Source of the DNA: CALMUP01 sp035327305
GTDB lineage: Bacteria > Verrucomicrobiota > Kiritimatiellia > CAIVKH01
DNA length: 64,000 nt
Assembly (NCBI GenBank): GCA_035327305.1
Contig: DAOLDL010000006.1
Span: 4,044 to 68,043, forward strand
Direction: 5' to 3'
The notes beneath the pieces are model-generated. The model saw nothing but the letters and a program-made list of their open reading frames with translations. It searched no databases and was not told the origin of the DNA. Within the stretch, counting starts at the first letter, position 1; every line of letters begins with the position of its first letter. The translations under genes were made by a program, and so were the position numbers. This document shows positions 16,524-25,758 of the stretch, in pieces.

Positions 16524-17147
16524 CCGCTTTGCCTATCCAGCCGCAGATCGCAATTCATGGCCGCATCACTGATTCGCCATGTGAACGAGAGGATGAATCT
16601 TTCGTTCAAATCCCTCCGTGAATTAACAGATTCGCCAGCATTTCACAATTTGGCGGTTGCCGAGTTGAATTCATGTGGTTGCCTGCATCCCTGGCTGGCC
16701 CACCACCCCCGCCTTGCCTATAGCGAATACAAAGCCACCCCTCCCATCAGGTCGGAGGATTTGCTTGCCCTATCCTACGCCGATCAAACCTTTGATATCG
16801 TTTTAACTTCAGAAACACTGGAGCATGTGCCGAACATAACACGCGCACTTTCCGAATTATATCGGATACTCAAACCCGGCGGTGTGCATATTTTCACCGT
16901 GCCAGTGGTGTGGGAACGTCCAACATCTCGAACATGCGCCAATCTGGATTCTGATGGAAAACTTTTGTTTCACAGACCGCCCTCTTATCACGGAATTGCC
17001 GGCACTGCGGCCGCCGACATGATGGTATTCACGGAATTCGGCGCGGACATCATCGGAACGCTTGAAATGGCCGGATTCGAAACCTCGGTGGAACGTGATC
17101 CGGAAAACCCCGCATTGTGCACCTTTGTCACCCGCCGCCCCCAGTAA
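16524..17147 (+). CDS. SAM-dependent methyltransferase, 5' end lost in gap
   Basis: About 207 residues are visible. The frame is open to the gap edge, and PLCLSSRRSQFMAASLIRHV looks like the tail of an N-terminal CxxC...RxR knuckle, so the internal ATG at 16557 is probably not the start. The class I methyltransferase fold is seen in RSEDLLALSYADQTFDIVLT, SETLEHVPNITRALSELYRI and LKPGGVHIFTVPVV. This family modifies sugars or other small parts in polysaccharide loci. It is followed after 21 bases by a second methyltransferase. Confidence 0.75.
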   Translation, partial: PLCLSSRRSQFMAASLIRHVNERMNLSFKSLRELTDSPAFHNLAVAELNSCGCLHPWLAHHPRLAYSEYKATPPIRSEDLLALSYADQTFDIVLTSETLEHVPNITRALSELYRILKPGGVHIFTVPVVWERPTSRTCANLDSDGKLLFHRPPSYHGIAGTAAADMMVFTEFGADIIGTLEMAGFETSVERDPENPALCTFVTRRPQ

Positions 17148-17168
17148 CTCTGCTCCCGCAAATTTACC

Positions 17169-17981
17169 ATGACTGAATCGATGGAATTTACCGGCGAACG
17201 TATGGTTCCGGAACGAGCCGATCCCGCCACGTTCTGGCACCACATCTATCGCTACAAGTTTGCGATTCCATATTGCCGGGGCAAGCGCGCTCTCGATGTG
17301 GCGTGCGGGGAAGGTTACGGGTGCGCCTCGATTTTGAAAGGCGGTGCAACCAGCGTAATCGGTGTCGATATTTCCGAGGAAGCGTGCCGACATGCCCGCG
17401 AACGTTACCAGGTTGATGCGCGCCCCGGTTCGGCGGAATCGCTTCCCATCCCGACTGCATCGATTGATACCGTCGTCACATTTGAAACCATCGAGCACGT
17501 GCCGCATCCAGAAAATTTCGTCAGGGAATGCCATCGCGTGCTGGCGCCCGGCGGAATGATGATACTGTCATCGCCCAATCGCGACCTTTACCGACTTCGC
17601 AATGGATTGAATCCGTATCACTGCTCGGAAATGTCTGAAACGGAAGTCATATCATTGTTGGGAAACTACTTTGAGATTACCGGGGTGTATGGCCAGTACC
17701 CGGAAATGCGGCCAGCCGGTCTTATGAACCCCGGGCTGTGGCGATTTGCGCCCTGGACCGTGATGAAGGGAATGAATCGCGTGCGCCGCATGACCCGCGC
17801 CCGATGGGGGAACTATTTTTTCACCGTGCCGAATGAATACTACGACGATCCGGCCCTTGCCGTGTTGAACGAAACTCCCGACAAATGCCGGATACTCAAT
17901 CCGAACATCGTGCGGCCCCGCCCGCGCGCAAATCATGTGGACTTTGTGTTTTACATCATAACCGCGACCCGCAAGTCATGA
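17169..17981 (+). CDS. SAM-dependent methyltransferase
   Basis: A 270-aa class I methyltransferase. Motif I is ALDVACGEGYGCASI, followed by GVDISEEACRHARERY (adenosyl ribose-binding acidic loop), then TFETIEHVPHPENFVRECHR and VLAPGGMMILSSPN. The N-terminal GERMVPERADPATFWHHIYR is seen in a group of methyltransferases found in O-antigen and exopolysaccharide clusters, often acting on sugars. Its stop overlaps the ATG of the next glycosyltransferase. The precise substrate is unknown. Confidence 0.85.
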   Translation: MTESMEFTGERMVPERADPATFWHHIYRYKFAIPYCRGKRALDVACGEGYGCASILKGGATSVIGVDISEEACRHARERYQVDARPGSAESLPIPTASIDTVVTFETIEHVPHPENFVRECHRVLAPGGMMILSSPNRDLYRLRNGLNPYHCSEMSETEVISLLGNYFEITGVYGQYPEMRPAGLMNPGLWRFAPWTVMKGMNRVRRMTRARWGNYFFTVPNEYYDDPALAVLNETPDKCRILNPNIVRPRPRANHVDFVFYIITATRKS

Positions 17982-18952
17982 CCACATCTTCCGAGCACAA
18001 GCTGGCCATCGTGCTCCCTGCTTACAAGCCGGAGTTTCTGCGCGATGCGTTGGCGTCTATTTCCAATCAAACCGATCGCGATTTCACGGTATATGTCGGC
18101 GACGACCACAGTCCTTCAGATCTTCGCGCAATGATCGATTCCTTTAGCGGACATCTGGATATCCGCTACCATCGCTTCGAGGAAAACAGGGGGCGGCGTT
18201 CGCTGGTGGAGCAATGGAACCGGTGTATCCGCTTGAGCGAGGAACCGTGGGTCTGGTTATTCTCCGATGATGACGTTATGGATGCCGGCTGTGTGGCGGC
18301 TTGGCGTGCCACCTTGTCGAATCATCCTCTGCACGATGTCTACCGGTTTCAAACCCGAACCATTGACGGGACAGGAAATGTTACAAGATGGAACCCCCAA
18401 CACCCCGAATACGAATCCAGCTTGTCCTTCGTGTATCAACGCATGTCGCGTGCACGATTAAGTTTCGGATGTGAATACATCTTTTCCCGCGCCGCATTTG
18501 ATCGCGAAGGCGGCATGGTGGATTTCCCTCTCGCCTGGTGCAGTGACGATGCATCCTGGGCGGCTTTCGGCGCAAAGACAGGCATTCGAACCGTCCCCGG
18601 GCCGCGGGTCGATTGGCGTTACAGCGGCCGCAACCTTTCGTTTGCCGGGCCGTCCACCCGCGCCGCAAAACGTGCGGCGTTGTTTCAGTATCTGGAGTGG
18701 CTCAATGCGCGAATGGGTGATTTTACCGGCGGCGCATCCGACCCTGATGTTCAATCAATTAAAGCATTGATGCCCGCATGGTTGATGCATCAGTTGAAAG
18801 TGGCGGATTGCCTGGCGGACAGGAAAACCTTGAAGCGACTGAACGAAGTCATCGGCCAACCGCGTTCCGAAACCCTTCGTGATTTCATCCGACTTGCACG
18901 TCATAACATGCAGGTAACAGGACAACGCCTTCGCAACCGGGTCACGCATTAA
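17978..18952 (+). CDS. Family 2 glycosyltransferase
   Basis: A 324-aa GT-A fold transferase. ATG 17978 (MTTSSEHK) forms an ATGA overlap with the methyltransferase; the longer upstream reading lies inside that gene. AIVLPAYKPEFLRDALASIS, YVGDDHSPSDL and the WLFSDDDVMDAG segment with the DxD metal-binding motif define GT2. It acts at the cytoplasmic face of the inner membrane, adding one sugar to the lipid-linked repeat unit. Donor and acceptor cannot be told from sequence. Confidence 0.85.
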   Translation: MTTSSEHKLAIVLPAYKPEFLRDALASISNQTDRDFTVYVGDDHSPSDLRAMIDSFSGHLDIRYHRFEENRGRRSLVEQWNRCIRLSEEPWVWLFSDDDVMDAGCVAAWRATLSNHPLHDVYRFQTRTIDGTGNVTRWNPQHPEYESSLSFVYQRMSRARLSFGCEYIFSRAAFDREGGMVDFPLAWCSDDASWAAFGAKTGIRTVPGPRVDWRYSGRNLSFAGPSTRAAKRAALFQYLEWLNARMGDFTGGASDPDVQSIKALMPAWLMHQLKVADCLADRKTLKRLNEVIGQPRSETLRDFIRLARHNMQVTGQRLRNRVTH

Positions 18953-18970
18953 TTGCCCGCATCGACCATC

Positions 18971-20521
18971 ATGACCCATCAGAAAAAATTGATTCACAAC
19001 ACAGTGGCCAATCTGGCCGGCCAGCTCATGGCACCGGTTATTTCGCTCGCCATGGTGCCAATCTACCTGGCCTACCTCGGCATGGAACCTTACGGGTTGA
19101 TCGGCTTTTTTTCCGCATTGTTGCTTTTGCTTGGTGTGTTTTCACAAGGAATCACCCACGCGCTCCAGCGGGAATTTGCCCGGCGCGATCATTTGGAAGG
19201 ACAGAAATCCTCCATGCGCCGACTCGCACTGACCTTCGAACGCATTTATGGCGTTTTGGGCTTTCTGGCCGCCTTGATCATTGCCACCGGCGCCGGCTAC
19301 ATAAGCCGGGAATGGGTGCAAAGCCAACAACTTGATTACAGAACCGTTGAAATGGCCATTTACCTGCTGGCCTTGCGTATTGCCATATCATTTCCCCAGG
19401 GCGTATACCTGTCTGTGTTTATCGGCACCCAGCATCAGGTGCAAAGCAATGCGATCACGATTACCGTGACACTGATTGGCGCAATGATCAACCTCGCGGT
19501 GGTTATTTTGACGCGCTCGATCCTCGGCTTGTATATCGCGGAGGTTGCGACATCAATGATCCTGATCATGGTTCTACGTCAACGCGCCTTCCGGATTCTT
19601 CCCGCACCGGAAAACGCGGATCCGGGTATTTTCTCAAGCCAGGATGTCCGCGCGATCGCCAAACCGTCCGCAGGCATCATGTGGACATCCGGTATCGGAA
19701 TCATTATCACACAAATCGACCGCGTCCTATTAAGTAAACTGGTCACGTTGGCCCAACTTGCCGTGTACAACGCGGGCATTGCCGGAGGACGGCTCATCAG
19801 CATGCTTTATATGCCGTTCCTGACCGCGGCATTTCCCGAAACCTGCCAGATCGCCGCAACCGGAGACAGACATCGACTTTCCACCCATATCACGCGCAAT
19901 GCGACAGTGGTTTCGATGCTGACCGCCGCATTTGCTTTGCCGGTTTGTTTCTTTGCCTCGGACATTCTTCTGGTGTGGACACGACAACCTGTCATCAGTG
20001 AAGAAGGCTGGCGCATCATGGTGGTGTACATACTGGGCAGTCTGGCGCTCTCCAATGCCTCTGTTTTTTATATGCTTCAAATGGCACTGGGATCTGTTCA
20101 CTACTCTGCTATTTACAACACGGTCGCGCTGGTCTGGTATCCGCCAATCATTCGCTGGTTGATCCAGCACTACGGTAGTGAAGGCGCGGCATGGGCTTGG
20201 TTTATTTACGGCATGATCACATGGGTTTTCATGATTGCCATAAGTTATGCGCGCTATCTGGAGCTTTCACAACTTATTCATTACTTGCGTCGTTGCCTCA
20301 CGCCCATCTTGCTGGCCGCAGGTGTCAGCACCCTTGTTCATCTGGCCAGCCAGACGATTATCCCGGATCGTGCAATATGGCGAACAATGATCGCCGGCTT
20401 GACCGCGTTTGCGTTGCTACCCGCAGGCTTGATGTTGTGCCTTGGACCGACAGAAAGCCGCCGCATACTTGGACGGCTGTTTATGCAAAAGAAAAACAAT
20501 TCCGCCCCCACCGATGGATAA
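18971..20521 (+). CDS. Polysaccharide flippase, Wzx-like
   Basis: A 516-aa polytopic protein with about 12-14 membrane helices, of the MVF/polysaccharide biosynthesis superfamily. ATG 18971 (MTHQKKLIHN) is preferred over an in-frame TTG six codons upstream. The N-terminus NTVANLAGQLMAPVISLAMV and PIYLAYLGMEPYGLIGFFSA are typical of Wzx proteins. It should flip undecaprenyl-diphosphate-linked repeat units to the periplasm. The last bases overlap the start of a GT4 gene. Confidence 0.87.
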   Translation: MTHQKKLIHNTVANLAGQLMAPVISLAMVPIYLAYLGMEPYGLIGFFSALLLLLGVFSQGITHALQREFARRDHLEGQKSSMRRLALTFERIYGVLGFLAALIIATGAGYISREWVQSQQLDYRTVEMAIYLLALRIAISFPQGVYLSVFIGTQHQVQSNAITITVTLIGAMINLAVVILTRSILGLYIAEVATSMILIMVLRQRAFRILPAPENADPGIFSSQDVRAIAKPSAGIMWTSGIGIIITQIDRVLLSKLVTLAQLAVYNAGIAGGRLISMLYMPFLTAAFPETCQIAATGDRHRLSTHITRNATVVSMLTAAFALPVCFFASDILLVWTRQPVISEEGWRIMVVYILGSLALSNASVFYMLQMALGSVHYSAIYNTVALVWYPPIIRWLIQHYGSEGAAWAWFIYGMITWVFMIAISYARYLELSQLIHYLRRCLTPILLAAGVSTLVHLASQTIIPDRAIWRTMIAGLTAFALLPAGLMLCLGPTESRRILGRLFMQKKNNSAPTDG

Positions 20522-21551
20522 CCGCGCCATATTTTTCGGTTTTTCCTTCCGTCATCATGGCCCTCACACGGCGTTTCATGGACTGGCCAAGGCGCTTTCG
20601 GACCAGATTGTCGTGGATGCAAGCCCCCCATGGCCTTCGTGGACACCGCATGCCATTGAATGGCGGCTGAATTGGCGATGGTTGCGCTGGTCCGAAAATC
20701 GACTTCATCAATACTATCGAGAAGCTGATCGCCGTGTGATTCATTATTTCTTTCCGGAAAACACCATGCGCAGGGCGGCGGAATTGAAACGCCATCATGC
20801 CCTGATTGCGACCTGTCATCAACCGATAGAACGGTTATGGGAGCGAAAAGACGACCCGGACTCCGCCGGATTTATCAACGGCATCCGCTCGGCCGACATG
20901 ATTGTGGTACAATGTGAAAGCCACATTGAACCTTATCGTGAATTTCTTCCCAACGCCGAAATCACCACGATCCCGCTGGGTATGGATGCAACATTTTTTA
21001 AACGATCGCAACCCTACCGCCCGGCCCGCCGTCCCCGCATACTTACCGTGGGCAACTGGCTTCGCGATTACGCCACCTGGGCGCAAACCGTTAAAATATT
21101 GCACCGCGACTTTCCCGATCTGGAGGTGGTTGTGGTGGCCAACGCCGACACGCACGCGCTGGCGCGAAAGGAATTGGGAAATATTGATTTCCGTGTAACT
21201 TATCTGCGCGGCATATCCGATGAGGCGCTTCGACTCGAATATGAAAAGGCTTCGGTTTTCTTTCTTCCGCTCACCAGCGCCATGGCCAACGACGCGTTAC
21301 TGGAGGCGCTGGCCATGGGCGCGCCGATGGTGGTCACTGATTTATCGGCTACCCGCGATTATGCCGGAGATGCGGCTTTATACATACCGCCGGCCAGCCC
21401 GGAGGCCGCCGCGACCGCGATTCTGGACTTGCTGAATGATCAGACAAAGGCTAGCGATAAGAGCGGTAAAGCCAGAAAAAGGGCGGAGACGCTATATGAC
21501 TGGCCTCCGGTTGCCGCTCAATATCGGGCACTATATCAAAAACTGAAATAG
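20514..21551 (+). CDS. Family 4 glycosyltransferase
   Basis: A 345-aa GT-B fold protein beginning MDNRAIFFGF at ATG 20514, overlapping the flippase stop. The N-domain contains IHYFFPENTMRRAAELKRHH. The C-domain shows ILTVGNWLRDYATWAQTVKI, VVVANADTHALARKE and the E-x7-E-like donor-binding region LEALAMGAPMVVTDLSATRD. It is shorter than typical GT4 enzymes at the N-terminus. Assigned as a retaining glycosyltransferase of the exopolysaccharide pathway; sugar unknown. Confidence 0.8.
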   Translation: MDNRAIFFGFSFRHHGPHTAFHGLAKALSDQIVVDASPPWPSWTPHAIEWRLNWRWLRWSENRLHQYYREADRRVIHYFFPENTMRRAAELKRHHALIATCHQPIERLWERKDDPDSAGFINGIRSADMIVVQCESHIEPYREFLPNAEITTIPLGMDATFFKRSQPYRPARRPRILTVGNWLRDYATWAQTVKILHRDFPDLEVVVVANADTHALARKELGNIDFRVTYLRGISDEALRLEYEKASVFFLPLTSAMANDALLEALAMGAPMVVTDLSATRDYAGDAALYIPPASPEAAATAILDLLNDQTKASDKSGKARKRAETLYDWPPVAAQYRALYQKLK

Positions 21552-21560
21552 AATTGAATC

Positions 21561-23102
21561 ATGCTACCTAATTTCATATTGCCGCTGATCGGCGTTATCA
21601 TTGTGGTGTTCATTGCCTTTTACGGTTTCACCACCCAGGGATATTTTGTCCACCTTAGCCTGCTTGTGGCGCCTATTTTCGTGTTTCTGGTCAATCAGCC
21701 CAGCATCTGGTTTATTCTGATTCTTGCCGTATCCCGCAGTGGGTTGATTTTCCCCGGCCTGCCACAAGGCCTTCAAGTTGCGCACGTTTTAATGTTTGGA
21801 CTTACCGCGTTGCTTTTCGCCCGGAACATCATTGAAAAAAAATCACGGGGAAAACGCGATCTGTCCGATTATTTCCTTATTGCTTTCATCGCGGTAATTC
21901 TGATCACCGCCATGACCCGGGGATTCGGTTTGCGTGCGCTGGGAAGCGGTGGCTGGGGAGGAATGAGTTACATCAAGCTTTTCATCACCTCTTCATTTCT
22001 ATTGATGGTTAAATCCCTGCATATAACCGATCGCCAATTTCAAAAGGCCCTTTACGCGATGCTGGTGTTAAGCACATTGCCGGCCTTGTCGCAAATCGTA
22101 TTTACATTCAGCGGAGGCAGAATTTACCACCAGTACATGTTCATTGAAGCGTATGTCGGCGGATTGATCAGTTCGCTTCAGGCCGCCGAGGGAGGAGGAA
22201 CGATCCGTTTGCACATGCTGGGTTCCGTAGCCATGATCGTGATGATGATCGGCATGATTCTTATTCCCAACAAGGACATAGTCACCCGGACCCTGCGGAT
22301 CATGACCATCATTTTAGCCATCGGGCTGGCGGCATTGTCTGGATTTCGCGGGCAAATTATTACCATTATCGGCACACTCATCCTGATTACCTTCCTTCAG
22401 GGTTCCGGAAATTATGCCCGCCGGTCCATGATGCTGTTGGGTGTGGGGCTTGTAGGACTACTTCTGTTGTATCCGATGATTCCATTTCTACCAGCCTCCA
22501 TGCAACGGTCATTCTCATGGCTTCCCTTCGCCCCGATTCCCTGGGACATCAAATATGAGGCAAACTATTCCGCCACGACCCGTTTTCTGGTGTGGGAGAT
22601 GGCCTGGAAGGAAATTCCGCAATACCTGCTGGTCGGAAAAGGTTTTATTGTTAATCCAATGGACGTGATGGCGCTGACCGTGAGGCAGGATTGGGCGCTT
22701 AGCGCCTTTATCAGTCACAACTATCACAGCGGACCGATTTCCCTGCTTCTTGACACCGGGTTGTTCGGATTCCTGTTCGGCTCGTTGTTTTTGATCACCA
22801 CATGCGTGGAAATGTTCAAGCGCCTGAAACATGTGGTCGGTCCCCCGATTCTCCGGCGCGCCTACATATTCTTTTTGGCATCGCATCTATTCATGGTGCC
22901 TTCGTATTACATAATATTTGGCGATGTGAAGGAGTCGTTCCCGTTTATATTTGTAAATCTCGCGGTCATGAATGTTCTGTATAATTCGGCTCTGCAGGGA
23001 AGCCGCAAGGATTCTTCCGCATCAACCGAAGAGCAACATGTTCCGTTACGCATGTCCGAACGGGTACGTGTGAATTCCGTTTATTCGTCAAAACGGGGTT
23101 GA
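21561..23102 (+). CDS. O-antigen ligase/polymerase family protein, Wzy-like
   Basis: A 513-aa polytopic protein with about 11-13 membrane helices. LRIMTIILAIGLAALSGFRG and QYLLVGKGFIVNPMDVMALT followed by FISHNYHSGPISLLLDTGLF form the Wzy_C-like pattern: an arginine-containing loop, then an H-N-x(3)-G periplasmic segment. Situated between flippase and glycosyltransferases, it is the likely polymerase of the repeat unit. The cytoplasmic tail is short, polar and basic. Confidence 0.82.
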   Translation: MLPNFILPLIGVIIVVFIAFYGFTTQGYFVHLSLLVAPIFVFLVNQPSIWFILILAVSRSGLIFPGLPQGLQVAHVLMFGLTALLFARNIIEKKSRGKRDLSDYFLIAFIAVILITAMTRGFGLRALGSGGWGGMSYIKLFITSSFLLMVKSLHITDRQFQKALYAMLVLSTLPALSQIVFTFSGGRIYHQYMFIEAYVGGLISSLQAAEGGGTIRLHMLGSVAMIVMMIGMILIPNKDIVTRTLRIMTIILAIGLAALSGFRGQIITIIGTLILITFLQGSGNYARRSMMLLGVGLVGLLLLYPMIPFLPASMQRSFSWLPFAPIPWDIKYEANYSATTRFLVWEMAWKEIPQYLLVGKGFIVNPMDVMALTVRQDWALSAFISHNYHSGPISLLLDTGLFGFLFGSLFLITTCVEMFKRLKHVVGPPILRRAYIFFLASHLFMVPSYYIIFGDVKESFPFIFVNLAVMNVLYNSALQGSRKDSSASTEEQHVPLRMSERVRVNSVYSSKRG

Positions 23103-23196
23103 TTACCCTGAATGAATAAAGCATGGCCGCCAGGCAATTTCATATGTCGGCAGAGCAAACACGATTTACGTTAACCGACGAAACAAGGTCTACTTT

Positions 23197-25758
23197 ATGC
23201 TCCGCATCGCATTCATAGCGCCGTACCCCCCCTCCGCCGTATTGCCGTCTGAATTAATAAAGCCGAAATATCGTTCCGGTGAGCATCCGGCAACCTGGGT
23301 TCGAACACTTAGCGAGGCGCTGATTCGTCATGACGAAGTCGAGTTAAGGGTTTTCTCGGACAATCGCGGCGTTACACGTACGCATCGCGTCATCTCCAAT
23401 GGCGTTGATTATACATTTGTACCCAAAATAGAGCCTATTCGAACGGACCCGATTCATGGGTATCTGCCCGGAGCACGTCGCATGCGGCGCGCGATGGCGG
23501 ACTTCAAACCGGACATCGTACAAGGCTTCGGGATTGAGGGCGGTTGTGGAAGCATTGCCACGCTGTTGCCGTACACCAGCATCGTGTTCATTCAGGGTAT
23601 CATCGAAAAAACCATCGAATTCCGAAATATTTCCCCACTTCGACTGGCATCTTATATCCGAAACGAACGAAGCGTACTGTTCCGTGGTCATGGTTTTATC
23701 GCGGAAACCGCTTTTGCCCGCAACTGGGTCAGTGGACACAATCCAAAGGCACACGTCCAAATCATCCCGCATGCCATGGACATGGCATTTCTTGCCAATA
23801 CACCGACGTTCACCGATCCCAACCTGCTTTGTGTCGGTTCGTTGAACCGGATAAAGGGGCCGGACACCGTAATCCGGGCATTTGCACGCCTTGAACAACC
23901 GGACGCCCGCCTCCTGATGGCGGGTGATGGATTCTTGCGTACCGACCTGGAATCACTGACCCGCGAACTCAACATCGAACATCAGGTGATATTTCTCGGA
24001 CATCAAAGCCGCGATCAGTTGCTTTCGATCATGTCCACCTGCCGCGGCCTGGTGCTGGGATCGCGCATGGACACATCGCCGAATGTCGTAACCGAAGCCC
24101 ATGCCGCCGGCTTGCCCGTCATCGGAACCAGGACGGGTGGCATACCGGACATGATCACGGACGGCAGTGACGGTTTCCTCGTGGCGGTGGATGACGACGA
24201 AGCCATGGCGGTGTGCATGCGCAACATCCTGGATCAACCCGGACTGGGGGAAAAACTCGGACAACACGGACGGGAAAAAGTGAAGATGCTGAACGATCCC
24301 GATCGCATCGCCCGGGAACATGTCGATTTCTATCGGGAAGTTTTGCGACGTCAGTCGTTGCAGAAAATGCGAAGCAGAGGCGGCGTTCGTCAACTTGCCC
24401 AGCAACCGATTGTGAGAAAAGTGGCGTCGGTAGTCCCCCTCTCATTACGTATGGGAAATAAATACTGGTGGTGGCTGAAGTTTCTTAAAGCGTCACAACA
24501 CTGGAGCAAGGACCAGATTACGGAATGGCAATTCCGAAGGCTTCGCGAAATGCTGGACTTCGCCTACCGGGAAACGGACGGCTATCGTCAGCTATACAAG
24601 GCCGCCGGTATAACTCCCGAAGACATTCGTAGTCCCGATGATTTCCGGCATGTCCCTTTTGTGACCAAGGAAATGATACGCGACAATCTGGAAGGTTTCA
24701 GCAGTCGCCACCCTCGTCGTCGTTATGGAACAACCGGGGGATCAACCGGCATACCTTTTGGATTTTATCATTCCAATGAAGCCCGCCAGATAGAAAACGC
24801 ATTCATGCATAGTTGTTGGTCATGGGTCGGCTGGAAGCTCGGGACGCAATCCGGCATACTGCGGGGCGGTTATGTGGGCTCACCGGAATCCATATCCCAA
24901 TACGATCCCTATCTCCGCGAATTGCGCCTATCGTCATACTTTCTCACATCAGCCACATTGCCCAAATACGTTGAGGCAATAAAAAGCCGGGGCATCGCGG
25001 TACTGCAGGCTTACCCGTCATCGTTGAATTTATTCTGCGACCTGCTTCGCCAGAATCCGGGCACGGAAACGCCACCTTTGCAACTCATTCTGCTAGGCTC
25101 GGAAAACATCTACGATTGGCAAATGGAAAAATTTCGCGCCACGTTTCCCCGCGCCACGATTTTTGGTTGGTACGGGCAATCCGAACAGGTCATCCTTGCG
25201 CCCTGGTGTGAAAAAAACACCCGCTACCATGCCCGCCCCTTTTATAGTTATACGGAACTGCTAAACGATAACAACGATCCGGTATCCGACGGCGAGGAGG
25301 GTGAACTGGTGGGCACGAATTTTCACAATCTGCATACGCCATTTATCCGGTACCGGACGATGGACCGCGCAGTGCGAGGCGGAGCCTCCTGCCCGGACTG
25401 CGGACGTCAATTCATGGTATTGGATCGTATTATCGGACGCGCCCAGGAGGTCATTGTCACAAGCGCCGGACGTTACATTTCGATGACGGCGATCAACATG
25501 CACGACGAGTTGTTTGACGGTATCCGGCAGTTTCAATTTTACCAGGACAGCCCGGGACACGTTACATTCAAGTATGTGCCATCGCCCAACCTGACGCGCG
25601 ACGCCCCCGCGCGTATTCGCGAAAAACTCAAACAAAAACTTGGAACCGATGTTCAATTAACCATGAAACATGTCAGCCAGATCCCGCGTACACGATCCGG
25701 CAAATTCCGCTTTCTGGATCAACGGCTGGAAATAAGCTATGGAGACCGCGATACGTGA
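23197..25758 (+). CDS. Fusion of family 4 glycosyltransferase with CapK/PaaK-like adenylate-forming domain
   Basis: An 853-aa two-domain protein. Residues about 1-385 form a GT4 enzyme: VGSLNRIKGPDTVIRAFARL, LLMAGDGFLRTDL and SPNVVTEAHAAGLPVIGTRT with the E-x7-E-like motif. Residues about 400-853 form a phenylacetate-CoA ligase/CapK-like domain: REMLDFAYRETDGYRQLYKA, the nucleotide-binding loop YGTTGGSTGIPFGFY near residue 515, GWYGQSEQVILAPWCE, and a C-terminal segment ending SGKFRFLDQRL. CapK-like enzymes in capsule loci are normally separate proteins; their exact reaction is unproven. ATG 23197 follows a 94-bp gap in which no clear promoter was recognised. The stop overlaps the GTG start of the DUF362 gene. 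Confidence 0.85.
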   Translation: MLRIAFIAPYPPSAVLPSELIKPKYRSGEHPATWVRTLSEALIRHDEVELRVFSDNRGVTRTHRVISNGVDYTFVPKIEPIRTDPIHGYLPGARRMRRAMADFKPDIVQGFGIEGGCGSIATLLPYTSIVFIQGIIEKTIEFRNISPLRLASYIRNERSVLFRGHGFIAETAFARNWVSGHNPKAHVQIIPHAMDMAFLANTPTFTDPNLLCVGSLNRIKGPDTVIRAFARLEQPDARLLMAGDGFLRTDLESLTRELNIEHQVIFLGHQSRDQLLSIMSTCRGLVLGSRMDTSPNVVTEAHAAGLPVIGTRTGGIPDMITDGSDGFLVAVDDDEAMAVCMRNILDQPGLGEKLGQHGREKVKMLNDPDRIAREHVDFYREVLRRQSLQKMRSRGGVRQLAQQPIVRKVASVVPLSLRMGNKYWWWLKFLKASQHWSKDQITEWQFRRLREMLDFAYRETDGYRQLYKAAGITPEDIRSPDDFRHVPFVTKEMIRDNLEGFSSRHPRRRYGTTGGSTGIPFGFYHSNEARQIENAFMHSCWSWVGWKLGTQSGILRGGYVGSPESISQYDPYLRELRLSSYFLTSATLPKYVEAIKSRGIAVLQAYPSSLNLFCDLLRQNPGTETPPLQLILLGSENIYDWQMEKFRATFPRATIFGWYGQSEQVILAPWCEKNTRYHARPFYSYTELLNDNNDPVSDGEEGELVGTNFHNLHTPFIRYRTMDRAVRGGASCPDCGRQFMVLDRIIGRAQEVIVTSAGRYISMTAINMHDELFDGIRQFQFYQDSPGHVTFKYVPSPNLTRDAPARIREKLKQKLGTDVQLTMKHVSQIPRTRSGKFRFLDQRLEISYGDRDT

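Noticed and set aside
16235..16621. 128-codon frame reading through the second N run
   Set aside because: It only exists because 100 N happens to keep a frame; the two sides belong to different proteins.
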